Below, in pieces: positions 26,919 to 36,897 of a DNA stretch of 64,000 nt. Position 1 is the first letter of the stretch. Each line of letters opens with the position of its first letter. The notes under the pieces were generated by a model. That model ran no database searches. It was not told the origin of the DNA and worked only from the letters and a program-made list of their open reading frames with translations. The translations under genes and the position numbers were made by a program. Origin of the DNA: Azohydromonas aeria (GTDB taxonomy: Bacteria; Pseudomonadota; Gammaproteobacteria; Burkholderiales; Burkholderiaceae_C); NCBI RefSeq assembly GCF_009760915.1, contig NZ_VIDQ01000003.1, forward strand, positions 124,001-188,000, in the 5' to 3' direction.

Positions 26919-29900
26919 ATGGTCATGACCCTTGCGACGGCGCCGGTCGAACTCGACAGCGCCCAGCGACACGTGGCAACGGTTCTGGAGCGCATCAGCG
27001 ATGCCTTCTTCGCCGTCGATGCCGCGTGGCGATTCACGTACGTCAATCAACAGGCAGCTTCCATGCTGCAGCATCCGGTCCAGCGGTTGCTGGGGCAGGT
27101 GCTGTGGTCGATCTTCCCCAACGCCCTGGGGACGGTGTTCGAGCAGGAATACCACGCTGCGATGAGGTTGCAGCAGGCGCGCCGTTTCGAAACCTACTAC
27201 GGGCCCCTGGATCTCTGGGTGGAAGTCGACGCCTATCCGGGACTGGATGGCCTGTCGGTGTACTTCCGCGACATCTCCGCCCGCAAGCGCGAAGAGGAGC
27301 GACAGTGGGAGCGTACGCAGGCCTTCACGGCCCTGGCCGAGAACTCGCCGGACATCATCAGCCGGTTCGATCGGGAAGTGAGATTCGTCTACACCAACGG
27401 CGCGATGCTGCGGGAAACCGGCCTGGCTCCCGAGGTCATCCTGGGCCGGCGGCCCGACGAGGTGGACATGGGCATGTGCCCGCCCTGCACGCGCAGGTGG
27501 GTACAAGCGCTGGAGCGGGTCGTGGCGACAGGTTGCAGCGCCGACATCGTCGTGCAGTGCCGCGGGCCCCGCGGTGAGCGCTGGTACGAGATTCGTTGCG
27601 TGCCCGAATTCAGCGAGTGCCGCGCCGTGGCGTCGGTGCTGGCCATCGCACGCGACGTCACGGCGCAGCGCAAGGCCGAAGAGACCTTGCGGGAAAGCGA
27701 GGAGCGCTTCCGCCTGTTCGTCGAGAACGCCTCGGACACCCTGCTGGTCCTCGAACAGGATGCAACGCTGCAGTTCGTCAGCCCCACCATGGCGCGGGAC
27801 TTCGGACATGCCTCGCAGGCGCTGTTGAGGACGTCTGCCCAGGCACTGATGCATCCCGAGGACTGGCCCGGAGCCCAGGCTGCGATCCAGGCCGCCTTTG
27901 CGCAACCCGGCATGACGCACATCGCCGAGGTCCGGATACGCGACAGCCGCGGCCACTGGCGCCCTTGTGAAGCCGTCGGCCGGGTGGCCCGCACGGTGGC
28001 CGACAGCCAGGGCCTCATCGTCAGCCTGCGCGACATGACCCGCTGGCACGAGCTCGAGGCCAGCCGCCGTGCCGAGGAAGCGCGCTTCAAGGCCTTCATC
28101 GAGCATGCCCAGGACATCATCTCCGTCATCTCGCCCAGCGGCCATCTGGGCTATGTCAGCCCGGCGGCCGAGCGCGTCCTGGGCCTGGCACCGCACGAGA
28201 TCGTCGGGCGCCACATTTCCGCACTGGTGCACCCGGAAGACGTCGGTATTGCCCTCCAAGCGCTGGCCGACGTCACCACGGCGCCGGGCCGGCAGGTGGA
28301 GTTCACGGTCCGCTGCCGCAGCAGCAACGGCACCTGGCGCACCGTGGAGACCCGCGGCTGGAACCTCGTGCACGAGGCGCAGATCGGCGGGATCGTCCTC
28401 AACACGCGCGACATCACGGAACGCGCGCAAAGCGAGGCGGCATTGCGCGTGAGCGAGGAACGCTTCCGGGCGCTGAGCGTCTCGTCGCCGGTGGGCGTCT
28501 TCATGGCCGACGCGCATGGCCGGCTGCTCTACGTGAACCCTCGCCTGAAGCAGACATGGGACCGCCCGGAGGGCGAGGTGCTCGACGACGGCTGGATCCG
28601 GCATGTCCATGCCGATGACGTGCCCCGCCTCCTGCGAGCCTGGCAGGAGGCGCTGCACTCGGGCAAGGAATGCGAAGCCGACTTCCGTCTGCAGCGCCCT
28701 GACGGGTCCGTCCGCCACATCCGCGGACGCTCGGCGTCGCTGCGCGATGCCCGGGGCGCCGTCATCGGCGCCGTCGGGACGGTGTGGGACGTGACGGAGC
28801 GCAAGGCGCTCGAGCGCGAGCTGACGTTCCGCGCCCATCACGATGCGCTCACCGGGCTGGAGAACCGCTCCCGCTTCCGGGAGCAGGTCGAGCAGGCCCT
28901 GGTGCCGCGGCCTGACGGGCTGGGTCCCCGTGTCCAGCCCGCCGTGCTGTTCATCGACCTCGACGACTTCAAGACCGTGAACGACTCCCTTGGGCACGAG
29001 TTCGGTGACCGGCTGCTCAAGCACATCGCGGTCCGCCTGCGCGAGGCCACCCGCCCAGCCCACACCGTGGCGCGGCTCGGAGGCGACGAGTTCGCCGTGC
29101 TGGTCGAGGACATGGCGCACGAGGCCGACTGCGTGTCCCTGGCCCACAGGGTCGTCGAGTCATTGAGCGAGCCCTTCGAGCTGGATGGGCATGCGTTGCG
29201 CGTGGGCGCCAGCGTCGGCATCGCCCGGGCGTGCGCCCAGGACTCGGCCGACGAGCTGCTGCGCAACGCCGACTTGGCGATGTACCGGGCGAAGCAGGGC
29301 GGCAAGCGCCGGCACGAGCTGTTCCGCCCGGAGATGCACCAGGCCGTGCTGGAGCGCCGCCGCATGGAGGATGACCTGCACCGGGCCCTGGCCCGCGGCG
29401 AGCTCCTGCTGCACTTCCAGCCCATCGTCGAACTCTCAACCGGACAAGCCCGCGGGGTGGAGGCCCTGGTGCGATGGCGGCATGCCGCCAACGGGCTCGT
29501 GCCGCCCGGCAAGTTCATCCCGGTGGCGGAGGAGACGGGCCTGATCGTCCCGCTGGGGCAGTGGGTGCTGGACGAAGCCTGCCGGCGCGCCGTGCACTGG
29601 CCCTGCGTGGCGGGCAAGCCGCTCACCGTGACCGTGAACGTGTCGGCGCGCCAGCTGGCGGAGACCGATTTCGTCGAGCATGTCCGCGATGCCCTGCGGG
29701 CATCCGGACTGGCGGCCGATCGCCTGGTGCTGGAGATCACGGAAGGCGTGCTGATGCACGACCGGGACGCCATGCTGGTGAGGCTGCAGCAGCTCAAGGC
29801 GATCGGCGTGAGGGTGGCCGTGGACGACTTCGGAACCGGGTTCTCGTCGCTGGCCTACCTGCAGCGCTACCCGGTGGACGTGCTCAAGATCGACAAGTCC

Positions 29901-30161
29901 TTCGTCGACGTCCTGGAGCAGGGCGGCAAGCACATGGCCATCACCGGCACCGTGGTCGGACTGGCACGGGCACTGCACCTGCGATGCGTCGCGGAGGGTG
30001 TCGAGAACGAAGCCCAGCGCGCAGCATTGCTTGCGCTGGGATGCGCCTACGCACAGGGCTACCTGTTCGCGCGGCCGATGGAAGACGAATCCCTGCGTAC
30101 CTGGCTGGCCGCGCCCGAGCGCGGCGTGGCGACGACCTACCTGCGCCGCGAGCGTGTGTAA
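26919..30161 (+). CDS. Multi-PAS GGDEF-EAL cyclic-di-GMP signalling protein
   Basis: A 1080-residue soluble protein with about five PAS domains (first at 14-120, last ending near 640), then GGDEF ([10 protein letters not shown], motif 721-725) and EAL (VEALVRW, E-A-L 848-850). The EAL domain keeps the catalytic set: [38 protein letters not shown] and QGYLFARPM, so phosphodiesterase activity is expected. The GGDEF motif is intact, but the inhibitory RxxD site reads RPAH. Its 3' end overlaps the convergent hypothetical gene by 25 bp. Probably senses redox or ligands via PAS and sets c-di-GMP level. Confidence 0.93.
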   Translation: MVMTLATAPVELDSAQRHVATVLERISDAFFAVDAAWRFTYVNQQAASMLQHPVQRLLGQVLWSIFPNALGTVFEQEYHAAMRLQQARRFETYYGPLDLWVEVDAYPGLDGLSVYFRDISARKREEERQWERTQAFTALAENSPDIISRFDREVRFVYTNGAMLRETGLAPEVILGRRPDEVDMGMCPPCTRRWVQALERVVATGCSADIVVQCRGPRGERWYEIRCVPEFSECRAVASVLAIARDVTAQRKAEETLRESEERFRLFVENASDTLLVLEQDATLQFVSPTMARDFGHASQALLRTSAQALMHPEDWPGAQAAIQAAFAQPGMTHIAEVRIRDSRGHWRPCEAVGRVARTVADSQGLIVSLRDMTRWHELEASRRAEEARFKAFIEHAQDIISVISPSGHLGYVSPAAERVLGLAPHEIVGRHISALVHPEDVGIALQALADVTTAPGRQVEFTVRCRSSNGTWRTVETRGWNLVHEAQIGGIVLNTRDITERAQSEAALRVSEERFRALSVSSPVGVFMADAHGRLLYVNPRLKQTWDRPEGEVLDDGWIRHVHADDVPRLLRAWQEALHSGKECEADFRLQRPDGSVRHIRGRSASLRDARGAVIGAVGTVWDVTERKALERELTFRAHHDALTGLENRSRFREQVEQALVPRPDGLGPRVQPAVLFIDLDDFKTVNDSLGHEFGDRLLKHIAVRLREATRPAHTVARLGGDEFAVLVEDMAHEADCVSLAHRVVESLSEPFELDGHALRVGASVGIARACAQDSADELLRNADLAMYRAKQGGKRRHELFRPEMHQAVLERRRMEDDLHRALARGELLLHFQPIVELSTGQARGVEALVRWRHAANGLVPPGKFIPVAEETGLIVPLGQWVLDEACRRAVHWPCVAGKPLTVTVNVSARQLAETDFVEHVRDALRASGLAADRLVLEITEGVLMHDRDAMLVRLQQLKAIGVRVAVDDFGTGFSSLAYLQRYPVDVLKIDKSFVDVLEQGGKHMAITGTVVGLARALHLRCVAEGVENEAQRAALLALGCAYAQGYLFARPMEDESLRTWLAAPERGVATTYLRRERV

Positions 30162-30697
30162 GCCACCAGGCCAGCCACGCACAGGCCGGCGATGGCAGCG
30201 CCCTTGACGAACCCGGCACGGTTGTACCGCCATTGCGCGGACAGGCCGAGTTCCTTGGGCAGGTTCGGCACGCGCAGGCGTGCCAGGTCTGCGGCGAGGT
30301 CTTCGACCACGTTGACGCGGTCGGCGAGCAGCAGCGCCAGCCAATGAGGCAGCTGGCCTTCGCTGAACCGATAGGCGAAGTCGCGGATCGCCCCGCTCAA
30401 ACCCTGCGGCGGGCATGAAGTTCCGAACACCGGCGTCAGTTTCCCGTGCTCGATCGACTTGTGGATCTTGATCCTGGCCACCTGCTGCTCGATCGGCGGG
30501 TAGAGCGACTCGACGCCGATGTCGGGCGCCTTGTCGCGCGGCACGCCGGGTCGCGTTGCCGGGTCGAGGTCCGAGCCCCAGCCCCGGATGTCGGCAGCCA
30601 GGTCCACCGACCGGCGCTGCTCCGTGTTCAGTGAATAGCCGCCCGGGATCGGCTCCGCAAGGATGTCTTGGGAGGAAGAACGAACTCCTTGGTCCAT
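30137..30697 (-). CDS. Conserved hypothetical protein with C-terminal membrane anchor
   Basis: A 186-residue protein with a single likely transmembrane helix at the C terminus ([24 protein letters not shown]), so mostly cytoplasmic and tail-anchored. The rest has no recognised domain. GAGGAG precedes the ATG. It follows the zinc alcohol dehydrogenase gene by 10 bp and is very likely in its operon. A similar C-terminal helix ends the PfpI and SDR proteins in this window. Confidence 0.75.
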   Translation of the reverse strand: MDQGVRSSSQDILAEPIPGGYSLNTEQRRSVDLAADIRGWGSDLDPATRPGVPRDKAPDIGVESLYPPIEQQVARIKIHKSIEHGKLTPVFGTSCPPQGLSGAIRDFAYRFSEGQLPHWLALLLADRVNVVEDLAADLARLRVPNLPKELGLSAQWRYNRAGFVKGAAIAGLCVAGLVAYTRSRRR

Positions 30698-30707
30698 GGC
30701 GGGCTCC

Positions 30708-31862
30708 TCAGTGTCCGGTGGAAGGAATCACCATCGGCTTGATGCAGCCGTCAAGCTTGTTGGCGAAGACGTTGTACCCCTCGCTGATGTCCTCCAGCGC
30801 GAAGCGGTGGGTGATCACGTCCTTCGGGTTGATGTGCCCGGCTTCGATGTGCTCGATGCAACGCGGCAGGTTGCGCTTGACGCTTGCCTGGTTCGTGCGG
30901 ATCGTCAGGCCCTTGTTCATCGCGTCGCCGATCGCGACCAGGTTGAACGGCGGCCCGTAGGCGCCGATGATCGAAACGACACCGCCCTTTCTCACCGAGT
31001 CGATGGCCCAGTTGAGCGCGTTCGCGGCCCCGGCTTGCAGCTTGAACGGCCGGATGCCGACGAAACGGTGCAGCATGTCCCCGGTCGCATCGCAGCCGAC
31101 CGCGTCGATGGCCGCGTCCCAGCCCAGCCAGTCGGTCGCCTTCTTGAGGTGCCAGACGGGATCTCGGACGTCGCGGAAGTTGAGCGTCTCGCATTGCGCG
31201 AACCTCTTCGCGAACTCAAGCCGATAGTCGTAGTGATCGACGATCATGACCCGGCCGGCCCCCATGAACCATGCCGACTTTGCCGCGAACAGCCCGACCG
31301 GTCCGGCACCGAACACGACGACGGAGTCGCCGCGCTTGATTTCCGCCATCTCGGCGGCCTGGTAGCCCGTCGGGTAGGCATCGGTGCACAGCGCCGCGTT
31401 GTCGTCGTCGATGGTGTCCGGGATCTTCATCGGCCCGGCGTCGGCGAACGGGACGCGCACATACTCGGCCTGGCCGCCATCGTAGCCACCCGTGGTGTGC
31501 GAGTACCCGTAGATGCCGCCGACGGCGGTCGCGTTCGGATTGACGTTGTGGCAGTTGCTGAACAGCTGCTTCTGGCAGAAGTAGCACTCGCCACAGAAGA
31601 TGTTGAATGGAACCAGGACACGGTCGCCCGTCTTCAGCGTGTGCACATCGGCGCCCACGTCCTCGACGACGCCGACGAACTCGTGACCGAACGTCTGGCC
31701 GACGCGGGTGTCGGGCATCATCCCGTGGTACAGGTGCAGGTCCGAACCGCAGATGCAGGCGCGGGTGACGCGGACGATCGCGTCGCGCGGGTGCTCGATC
31801 TCGGGAATGGGCTTGTCGATCACGCGGATCCGGTACGGTCCGCGGTAGGTCATGGCACGCAT
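30708..31862 (-). CDS. Zinc-dependent alcohol dehydrogenase (MDR family), copy 1
   Basis: A 384-residue medium-chain dehydrogenase. The catalytic-zinc motif is in ACICGSDLHLYHG with GHEFVG. The structural zinc is bound by the four Cys of CGECYFCQKQLFSNC, and the NAD-binding Rossmann motif is VVFGAGPVGLFA. It resembles the threonine/formaldehyde dehydrogenase-like branch. GGAG is seven bases before the ATG. It heads a two-gene minus-strand operon and is divergent from the hemerythrin-ADH operon. A likely role is aldehyde/alcohol interconversion for redox balance; the substrate is not known. Confidence 0.9.
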   Translation of the reverse strand: MRAMTYRGPYRIRVIDKPIPEIEHPRDAIVRVTRACICGSDLHLYHGMMPDTRVGQTFGHEFVGVVEDVGADVHTLKTGDRVLVPFNIFCGECYFCQKQLFSNCHNVNPNATAVGGIYGYSHTTGGYDGGQAEYVRVPFADAGPMKIPDTIDDDNAALCTDAYPTGYQAAEMAEIKRGDSVVVFGAGPVGLFAAKSAWFMGAGRVMIVDHYDYRLEFAKRFAQCETLNFRDVRDPVWHLKKATDWLGWDAAIDAVGCDATGDMLHRFVGIRPFKLQAGAANALNWAIDSVRKGGVVSIIGAYGPPFNLVAIGDAMNKGLTIRTNQASVKRNLPRCIEHIEAGHINPKDVITHRFALEDISEGYNVFANKLDGCIKPMVIPSTGH

Positions 31863-32273
31863 GGTGGGCTCCGGTTGACGCTGAAGGTGCGACCGGCAAG
31901 CTGAGCGAAGCGCGCCACCGGACCTGGGCCATCGACGATTGCGTCAGCGGCCTGCGCTTGCCGAACTGCAGCGCACCGTGCGCTGAACCTGATTCCATCA
32001 TCGGTCAGAAGGCAGGCGTTTCCAAGCCGTCGTTCGTCTGGAGTGCCCCGGGCTGATGGCACACGGTTCCCGGGCATTGCCCGGCTCAGGGGACCAAGAC
32101 CCGGCCCGGTGGGACGCCATGGATCGAAGACCGGCCCCAGCCAGCGGGGAGTATCTGCACCAAGTTGCAGCGGCTGGGCAAGGCACAAACCAGCTACATC
32201 ATCAGTGATGTGTCCTTGTGCCGCAAGGAAGTTGTGTGCTCACATGACTGCCTTACCTTCACAAGGAGTCCAG
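31863..32273. other. Divergent promoter region, two ADH operons
   Basis: About 410 bp between the ADH copy 1 operon and the hemerythrin operon. TTGACGCTGAAGG and TTGTGCCGCAAG resemble half boxes, but no 14-bp FNR-type dyad was found. An ATG at 32244 is in frame with hemerythrin but is not favoured. Confidence 0.5.
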
Positions 32274-32780
32274 GTGAGCGCCACCCTTTATTACGAAGAC
32301 GCGGTCGACCTGCTGGACGCAGACCACAAGCTGGTCCAGAAGCTCTTCCTCGACTACCAGGGCCTGTGTGACGACGGCGGGTCGTCCAAGGCCAAGCAGA
32401 AGCTGGCCCTGAAGATCTGCCAGGACCTTACCGTGCACACGCAGATCGAGGAGGAAATCTTCTATCCGCGCGTGCGCGCCGCCATCGAGGACGATGCGCT
32501 GATGGACGAGGCGTTGCAGGAGCACGCCGAGGCCAAGGAGGCGATCGCCAGGCTCCAAGGCATGGCGCCCACGGACGACGGCTACGACGACACGGTCAAG
32601 CAGCTGTTCGCCACCGTGATGGACCACGTGATGGACGAGCGCGAGCAGGTCTTCCTGAAGGCGCGCTACTCCACGGCCGACCTGCGCGGCATGGTGCCCG
32701 AGCTCCATGCGCGCAAGAAGGAGCTTCAGGCCGCAGCACCGGCGCCCGCGCCGGCGGGAAGGAAGAAGGGGTCATCATGA
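32274..32780 (+). CDS. Hemerythrin HHE-domain protein
   Basis: A 168-residue four-helix protein with the di-iron ligand pattern: His in DADHKLVQ, His and Glu in VHTQIEEEIFYPRV, His in QEHAEAKEAI, and His and Glu in MDHVMDEREQV. The C terminus is a Lys/Ala/Pro tail. The start is a GTG with AAGGAG five bases upstream. Its stop overlaps the ATG of the formaldehyde-dehydrogenase-like gene (ATGA). Hemerythrins bind O2 or NO, which fits a low-oxygen locus. Confidence 0.9.
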   Translation: MSATLYYEDAVDLLDADHKLVQKLFLDYQGLCDDGGSSKAKQKLALKICQDLTVHTQIEEEIFYPRVRAAIEDDALMDEALQEHAEAKEAIARLQGMAPTDDGYDDTVKQLFATVMDHVMDEREQVFLKARYSTADLRGMVPELHARKKELQAAAPAPAPAGRKKGSS

Positions 32781-33916
32781 AGGCACTGGTCTACAACGGG
32801 CCGCGCGATGTCCAGGTCCAGGACATGCCCGACGCCCGCATCGAACGTCCGACCGATGCGCTGGTGCGCATCACCCGCACCAACATCTGCGGCTCGGATC
32901 TCCACATGTACGAAGGGCGCACCGACATGCGGCCGGGCCGCATCCTCGGCCACGAGAACGTGGGCGAGGTGATCGAGGTCGGGCCCGCCGTGGACCGGGT
33001 GAAGGTCGGGGACATGGTGTCCATGCCCTTCAACATCGGCTGCGGCTTCTGCGAGAACTGCGAGCGCGGGCTGAGCAACTATTGCCTGACCGCCAACCCG
33101 GGGCTCGCCGGCGCCGCCTACGGCTTCGCCGACATGGGGCCCTACCACGGCGGGCAGGCGGAACTGCTGCGCGTGCCCTATGCCGACTACAACTGCCTGA
33201 TCCTGCCGCGCGACGCCCAGGAGAAGCAGAACGACTACGTGATGCTCTCCGACATCTTCCCCACGGGCTACCACGCCACCGAGCTGGCGCAGCTGCGTCC
33301 CGGCGAGTCGGTGGTGATCTACGGCGCCGGCCCCGTGGGGCTGATGGCGGCCCTGGCAGCCACCGTCAAGGGCGCGAGCCTGGTGATGGTGGTCGATACC
33401 CACAAGGACAGGCTGGCGCTGGCCGAGAAGATCGGCGCGGTGGCGATCGACGACACCGAGGGCGGCGGCATCGAGCGCGTCATGGAGCTGACCGGCGGGC
33501 GCGGCGCGGACTGCGGCTGCGAATGCGTGGGCTACCAGTGCTGCAACATGCATCAGCACGAAGTGCCCAACCTCACCATGAACAACCTCGTGAACGCGGT
33601 CAAGTTCACCGGCCACATCGGGGTGGTGGGCGTGTTCGTGCCGATGGATCCGAACGCGCAGGACAAGCTGCAGCGGCGCGGGCAGATGGCCTTCGACTTC
33701 GGCATGTTCTGGTTCAAGGGCCAGAAGATGGGCACGGGCCAGTGCCCGGTGAAGGCCTACAACCGCTTCCTCAGCCGCCTCATCGAGCAGGAGAAGGTCA
33801 AGCCTTCGTGGATCGTCTCGCACGAGCTGCCGCTGGAGCAGGCGCCCGAGGCCTACAGGAACTTCGATGAACGCCAGGACGGCTGGACCAAGGTGACGCT
33901 GAAGCCCAACGGCTGA
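32777..33916 (+). CDS. Glutathione-independent formaldehyde dehydrogenase-like zinc ADH
   Basis: A 379-residue MDR enzyme. Catalytic zinc motif TNICGSDLHMYEG with GHENVGEV, structural zinc CGFCENCERGLSNYC, cofactor motif IYGAGPVGLMA. The insert ADCGCECVGYQCCNMHQHEVPN and the GMFWFKGQKMGTGQCPVKAYN segment are typical of the NAD-tightly-bound formaldehyde dehydrogenase/dismutase group. It is translationally coupled to hemerythrin upstream and followed by the SRPBCC gene 32 bp later. Confidence 0.9.
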   Translation: MKALVYNGPRDVQVQDMPDARIERPTDALVRITRTNICGSDLHMYEGRTDMRPGRILGHENVGEVIEVGPAVDRVKVGDMVSMPFNIGCGFCENCERGLSNYCLTANPGLAGAAYGFADMGPYHGGQAELLRVPYADYNCLILPRDAQEKQNDYVMLSDIFPTGYHATELAQLRPGESVVIYGAGPVGLMAALAATVKGASLVMVVDTHKDRLALAEKIGAVAIDDTEGGGIERVMELTGGRGADCGCECVGYQCCNMHQHEVPNLTMNNLVNAVKFTGHIGVVGVFVPMDPNAQDKLQRRGQMAFDFGMFWFKGQKMGTGQCPVKAYNRFLSRLIEQEKVKPSWIVSHELPLEQAPEAYRNFDERQDGWTKVTLKPNG

Positions 33917-33948
33917 ACGGTCCGTCTGCACCTCGAACGGGAACACGC

Positions 33949-34488
33949 ATGAGCGCAAGTCAAGCACCGCAATCTTCCTCGCTCCAGGGTAGCGCGCACG
34001 AGGTGCGCTGCGCACTGCCTATCGGGCTGCCGCCCGAGGAGCTGCACCGGCTCTGGCTTGACGCGCGCGCGCAGCGCGTGGTCATGGCGCAGCTTGCCGA
34101 GGTCTCCGCCTCGGGCGACCTTTGGCATTGGAAAGCACACGCGAAATGGATTGGCGATGTCGAGTGGGACTCGCGCATCGTCGTGGACGATCCCGGCAGG
34201 CGGATCGCCTGGCAGTCCACGGAGGGCGCCGAGCTGCCCAACGAAGGCGAGCTGGTGTTCGGCCCGGGCCGCCCCGGCTGGGGCACCGAGGTGCGGCTTA
34301 CCTGGCGCTTCGATCCGCCCGGCGGCAAGCTGGGCGACTTCGTGGCCCGGCTCACCCACGCGCCGCACGCGATGGGCGCACTCGTCCTTCGCCGCTTCAA
34401 GAGCCTGGCCGAAACCGGCGAGGTGCCCACGCTGGAGCACAACCCGACCACGCGCGACGACCCCGATCCCTATGGAGCATTCGAATGA
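33949..34488 (+). CDS. SRPBCC-family (cyclase/dehydrase-like) protein
   Basis: A 179-residue START-like protein with the central WHWKAHAKWIGDVEWDSRIVVDDPGRRIAWQS segment and a TEVRLTWRFDPPGG strand, as in polyketide cyclase/dehydrase-like lipid-binding proteins. Its stop overlaps the ATG of the next alcohol dehydrogenase (ATGA). No ligand can be named. Confidence 0.8.
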   Translation: MSASQAPQSSSLQGSAHEVRCALPIGLPPEELHRLWLDARAQRVVMAQLAEVSASGDLWHWKAHAKWIGDVEWDSRIVVDDPGRRIAWQSTEGAELPNEGELVFGPGRPGWGTEVRLTWRFDPPGGKLGDFVARLTHAPHAMGALVLRRFKSLAETGEVPTLEHNPTTRDDPDPYGAFE

Positions 34489-35651
34489 GAGCCATCTGCT
34501 GGAACGGCGTGAACAAGCTCGCGGTCGAGACCGTTCCCGACCCCATCATCGTCAATCCCGGAGACGCGATCCTCAAGGTGCGCCTGAGCACCACCTGCGG
34601 CTCGGACCTGCACTTCATCGACGGGTACATACCGACGATGAAGGAAGGCGACGTGATCGGTCACGAGTTCATGGGCGAGATCGTCGACGTCGGCCCGGGG
34701 GTGCGCAAGGTGCGCAAGGGTGAGCGGGTGGTCGTGCCCTCCTTCATCGGCTGCGGCCAATGCTGGTACTGCGGCAAGCAGCTCTGGTCGCTGTGCGACA
34801 ACACGAACCCGCATCCGTACCTGCAGGAACCGCTGCTCGGGTATCCCACGGGCGGCATCTACGGCTACACCCACGCGTTCGGCGGCTACGCGGGCTCGCA
34901 TGCGCAGTACATGCGCCTGGCGCACGCGGACACCAACTGCTTCCCGGTGCCCGACGGCGTCTCGGACGTGCAGGCCTTGTTCCTCTCCGATGCGGCGCCC
35001 ACGGGCTACATGGGTGCCGATTTCTGCGCCATCGAGCCGGGCGACACCGTCGCCGTGTGGGGATGCGGCGGTGTCGGGTTGATGGCGCAGAAGAGCGCAT
35101 TCCTGCTCGGTGCCGAGCGCGTGATCGGCATCGACCGCTTTCCGGAACGGCTGCGCATGGCGCGCGAGCAGGTCGGCTCCGAAACCATCGACTACACCGC
35201 CACCGACGTGGTCTACGCGCTGAAGGACATGACCGGTGGCCGGGGCCCCGACGCCTGCATCGACGCGGTGGGCATGGAAGCGCATGGCGAGGGACTGGAG
35301 TACGCCTACGACCGGATCAAGCAGGTGCTGCACCTGCATACCGACCGCGGGGAGGCGATGCGCCAGGCGATCCTGTGCTGCCGCAAGGGCGGCACGCTGT
35401 CGGTCCTGGGCGTGTACGGGATGATGGACAAGTTCCCGATCGGGACGATCATGAACAAGGGCCTGACCCTGCGCACCGCGCAGCAGCACGGGCAACGCTA
35501 CCTGCCGCGACTGCTCGAACACGCGCAGCGCGGCGAGCTGGACCCGTCATTCATGGCCACGCACCGCTTCTCGCTGGAGGATGGGCCGCGCGCCTACGAA
35601 ATGTTCAAGAAGAAGCAGGACGGGCTGGTGCGCGCGGTGTTCGAGCCCTGA
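34485..35651 (+). CDS. Zinc-dependent alcohol dehydrogenase (MDR family), copy 3
   Basis: A 388-residue MDR enzyme closely similar in layout to copy 1: STTCGSDLHFIDG, GHEFMGEIV, structural zinc CGQCWYCGKQLWSLC, YGYTHAFGGYAGSHAQYMR, Rossmann VWGCGGVGLMA. The start is fixed by the four-base overlap with the SRPBCC gene; a longer open frame upstream is a shadow. It completes a plus-strand operon hemerythrin - FdhA-like - SRPBCC - ADH. Three ADHs within 5 kb suggest fermentative or detoxifying redox metabolism. Confidence 0.9.
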   Translation: MRAICWNGVNKLAVETVPDPIIVNPGDAILKVRLSTTCGSDLHFIDGYIPTMKEGDVIGHEFMGEIVDVGPGVRKVRKGERVVVPSFIGCGQCWYCGKQLWSLCDNTNPHPYLQEPLLGYPTGGIYGYTHAFGGYAGSHAQYMRLAHADTNCFPVPDGVSDVQALFLSDAAPTGYMGADFCAIEPGDTVAVWGCGGVGLMAQKSAFLLGAERVIGIDRFPERLRMAREQVGSETIDYTATDVVYALKDMTGGRGPDACIDAVGMEAHGEGLEYAYDRIKQVLHLHTDRGEAMRQAILCCRKGGTLSVLGVYGMMDKFPIGTIMNKGLTLRTAQQHGQRYLPRLLEHAQRGELDPSFMATHRFSLEDGPRAYEMFKKKQDGLVRAVFEP

Positions 35652-35745
35652 GCGCCGGCACTCGCGGAAAGCGGTGGCCGGCCGGCTGCGGCCGGGCACG
35701 GAAGGCGCGGCGCACGGCGCGCGGGACAACTGAACGGAGGACCCC

Positions 35746-36492
35746 ATGGCGGTTGGGCATCAATTGAAGGGCAGGCGCATCGCGGTGCTCGCCGCGGACG
35801 GGTTCGAGAAGGTCGAGCTGACCGTGCCCGTCGCGGCGCTGCGCGCAGCGGGCGCCGGCGTGGACATCATCTCCCTGCGCCCGGGACGCATCCGCGGCGT
35901 GAACCTCCACGAGCCGGCGAGCCGGGTGAAGGTGGACCGCACGCTCTCCGATGCCTCGGTGGACGACTATGACGCCCTGCTCATTCCCGGCGGCTTCATC
36001 AATCCCGACCTCCTGCGCCAGTCGGCACCGGCGCGCGAGTTCGTGCGCGGGTTCGATGCCGGCGGCAAGCCCATCGCGACGCTGTGCCACGGCCCCTGGC
36101 TGCTGACCTCCGCCGGGCTGGCCTCGGGCCGCCGCATGACGTCGTGGCCGGGCGTGCGCGACGACATGGTCAACGCGGGCGCGACCTGGCTGGACCAGGC
36201 GGTGGTGAGGGACCGCAACTGGCTCACCAGCCGCGGGCCACAGGACATGGTGCCGTTCGTGAGCGCGCTGCTGCCCTTTTTCGCCGGGCAGCCGCCAACG
36301 GCGGAGACTGCGGCGGCTCCCGCCACCGCCGCGGACTCGTCGCCGCAGCGCGATGCACCGCCGCAGGTGGTGCTCGGTGCGATGAAATGGCTGCCTCGCC
36401 CGTCGTTCCGGGCGGTGGCGCTGGTCGGCGCGCTCGCTGCCTTCTATGTCGCGCGCAACCACCACAAGGCAGCGCGCGGCCTCACGGGCTGA
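35746..36492 (+). CDS. DJ-1/PfpI-family protein with C-terminal membrane segment
   Basis: A 248-residue protein. Residues 10-185 form a type-1 glutamine amidotransferase-like domain with the nucleophile elbow ATLCHGPWLL and LIPGGFINPDLLR. A low-complexity Ala/Pro linker leads to a C-terminal hydrophobic segment FRAVALVGALAAFYVARNHHKAARG, a probable membrane anchor. DJ-1/PfpI proteins act as chaperones, deglycases or proteases in stress. GGAGGA lies eight bases before the ATG. It follows the ADH operon by 94 bp. Confidence 0.88.
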   Translation: MAVGHQLKGRRIAVLAADGFEKVELTVPVAALRAAGAGVDIISLRPGRIRGVNLHEPASRVKVDRTLSDASVDDYDALLIPGGFINPDLLRQSAPAREFVRGFDAGGKPIATLCHGPWLLTSAGLASGRRMTSWPGVRDDMVNAGATWLDQAVVRDRNWLTSRGPQDMVPFVSALLPFFAGQPPTAETAAAPATAADSSPQRDAPPQVVLGAMKWLPRPSFRAVALVGALAAFYVARNHHKAARGLTG

Positions 36493-36499
36493 GCCACCT

Positions 36500-36730
36500 T
36501 TGCTCGGCCTCCATCGAGCCGGTGCAGTCACCAGGAACGGCGGCGGATGCCGCCGCGGGAGGCGAGGCGGTGTCCAGGGCTCCCTTGCACGCCTCGAGGG
36601 CGGCTTCCTCGCCGGCATGTGCCTGGATGAACGAATGGGCCATGGTGCCGAGCACCGGGATGCCGAAGCGCCACCCCGCCACGGCCGTGGCCGTACCGTC
36701 GAAGCCGGCTGGGTACGCTGCACGCGCGCC
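36500..36730 (-). pseudogene. Nicotinate phosphoribosyltransferase fragment
   Basis: Minus-strand ARAAYPAGFDGTATAVAGW, then RFGIPVLGTMAHSFIQAH match a conserved internal block of nicotinate phosphoribosyltransferase (ARAAYLAGFDGTSNVLAG...GIPVVGTMAHSF). Only about 60 residues of similarity remain and the rest of the roughly 400-residue enzyme is absent. Intact copies occur in related low-oxygen loci. I infer a deletion remnant. Confidence 0.65.
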
Positions 36731-36834
36731 TGGCAACTGCCTGGGCCGGGCTTCATGCCACGCCCGTCCGGTGGCGACGGAACTCCCGATCGTGGTGCCC
36801 GAAGACAAGGTCAGGAGCGGTTGGGCGCGCGCCA

Positions 36835-36848
36835 TTGACGAGGCGCAA
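36835..36848. promoter_or_regulatory. FNR-type box near the NaPRT remnant
   Basis: TTGACGAGGCGCAA; minus-strand reading TTGCGCCTCGTCAA. It may have served the lost nicotinate phosphoribosyltransferase gene. The -10 at the usual offset (TGACCT, minus strand) is poor. Confidence 0.45.
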
Positions 36849-36897
36849 TCCAGGCCCGTGCTTCGGTCGCCGCCTTGTAACCTGGTGCCATCAGCGG

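Noticed and set aside
26823-29147. 774-codon minus-strand frame opposite the GGDEF-EAL gene
   Set aside because: Composition is His/Gln/Arg-rich shadow of the PAS-GGDEF-EAL protein; no domains or start signals.
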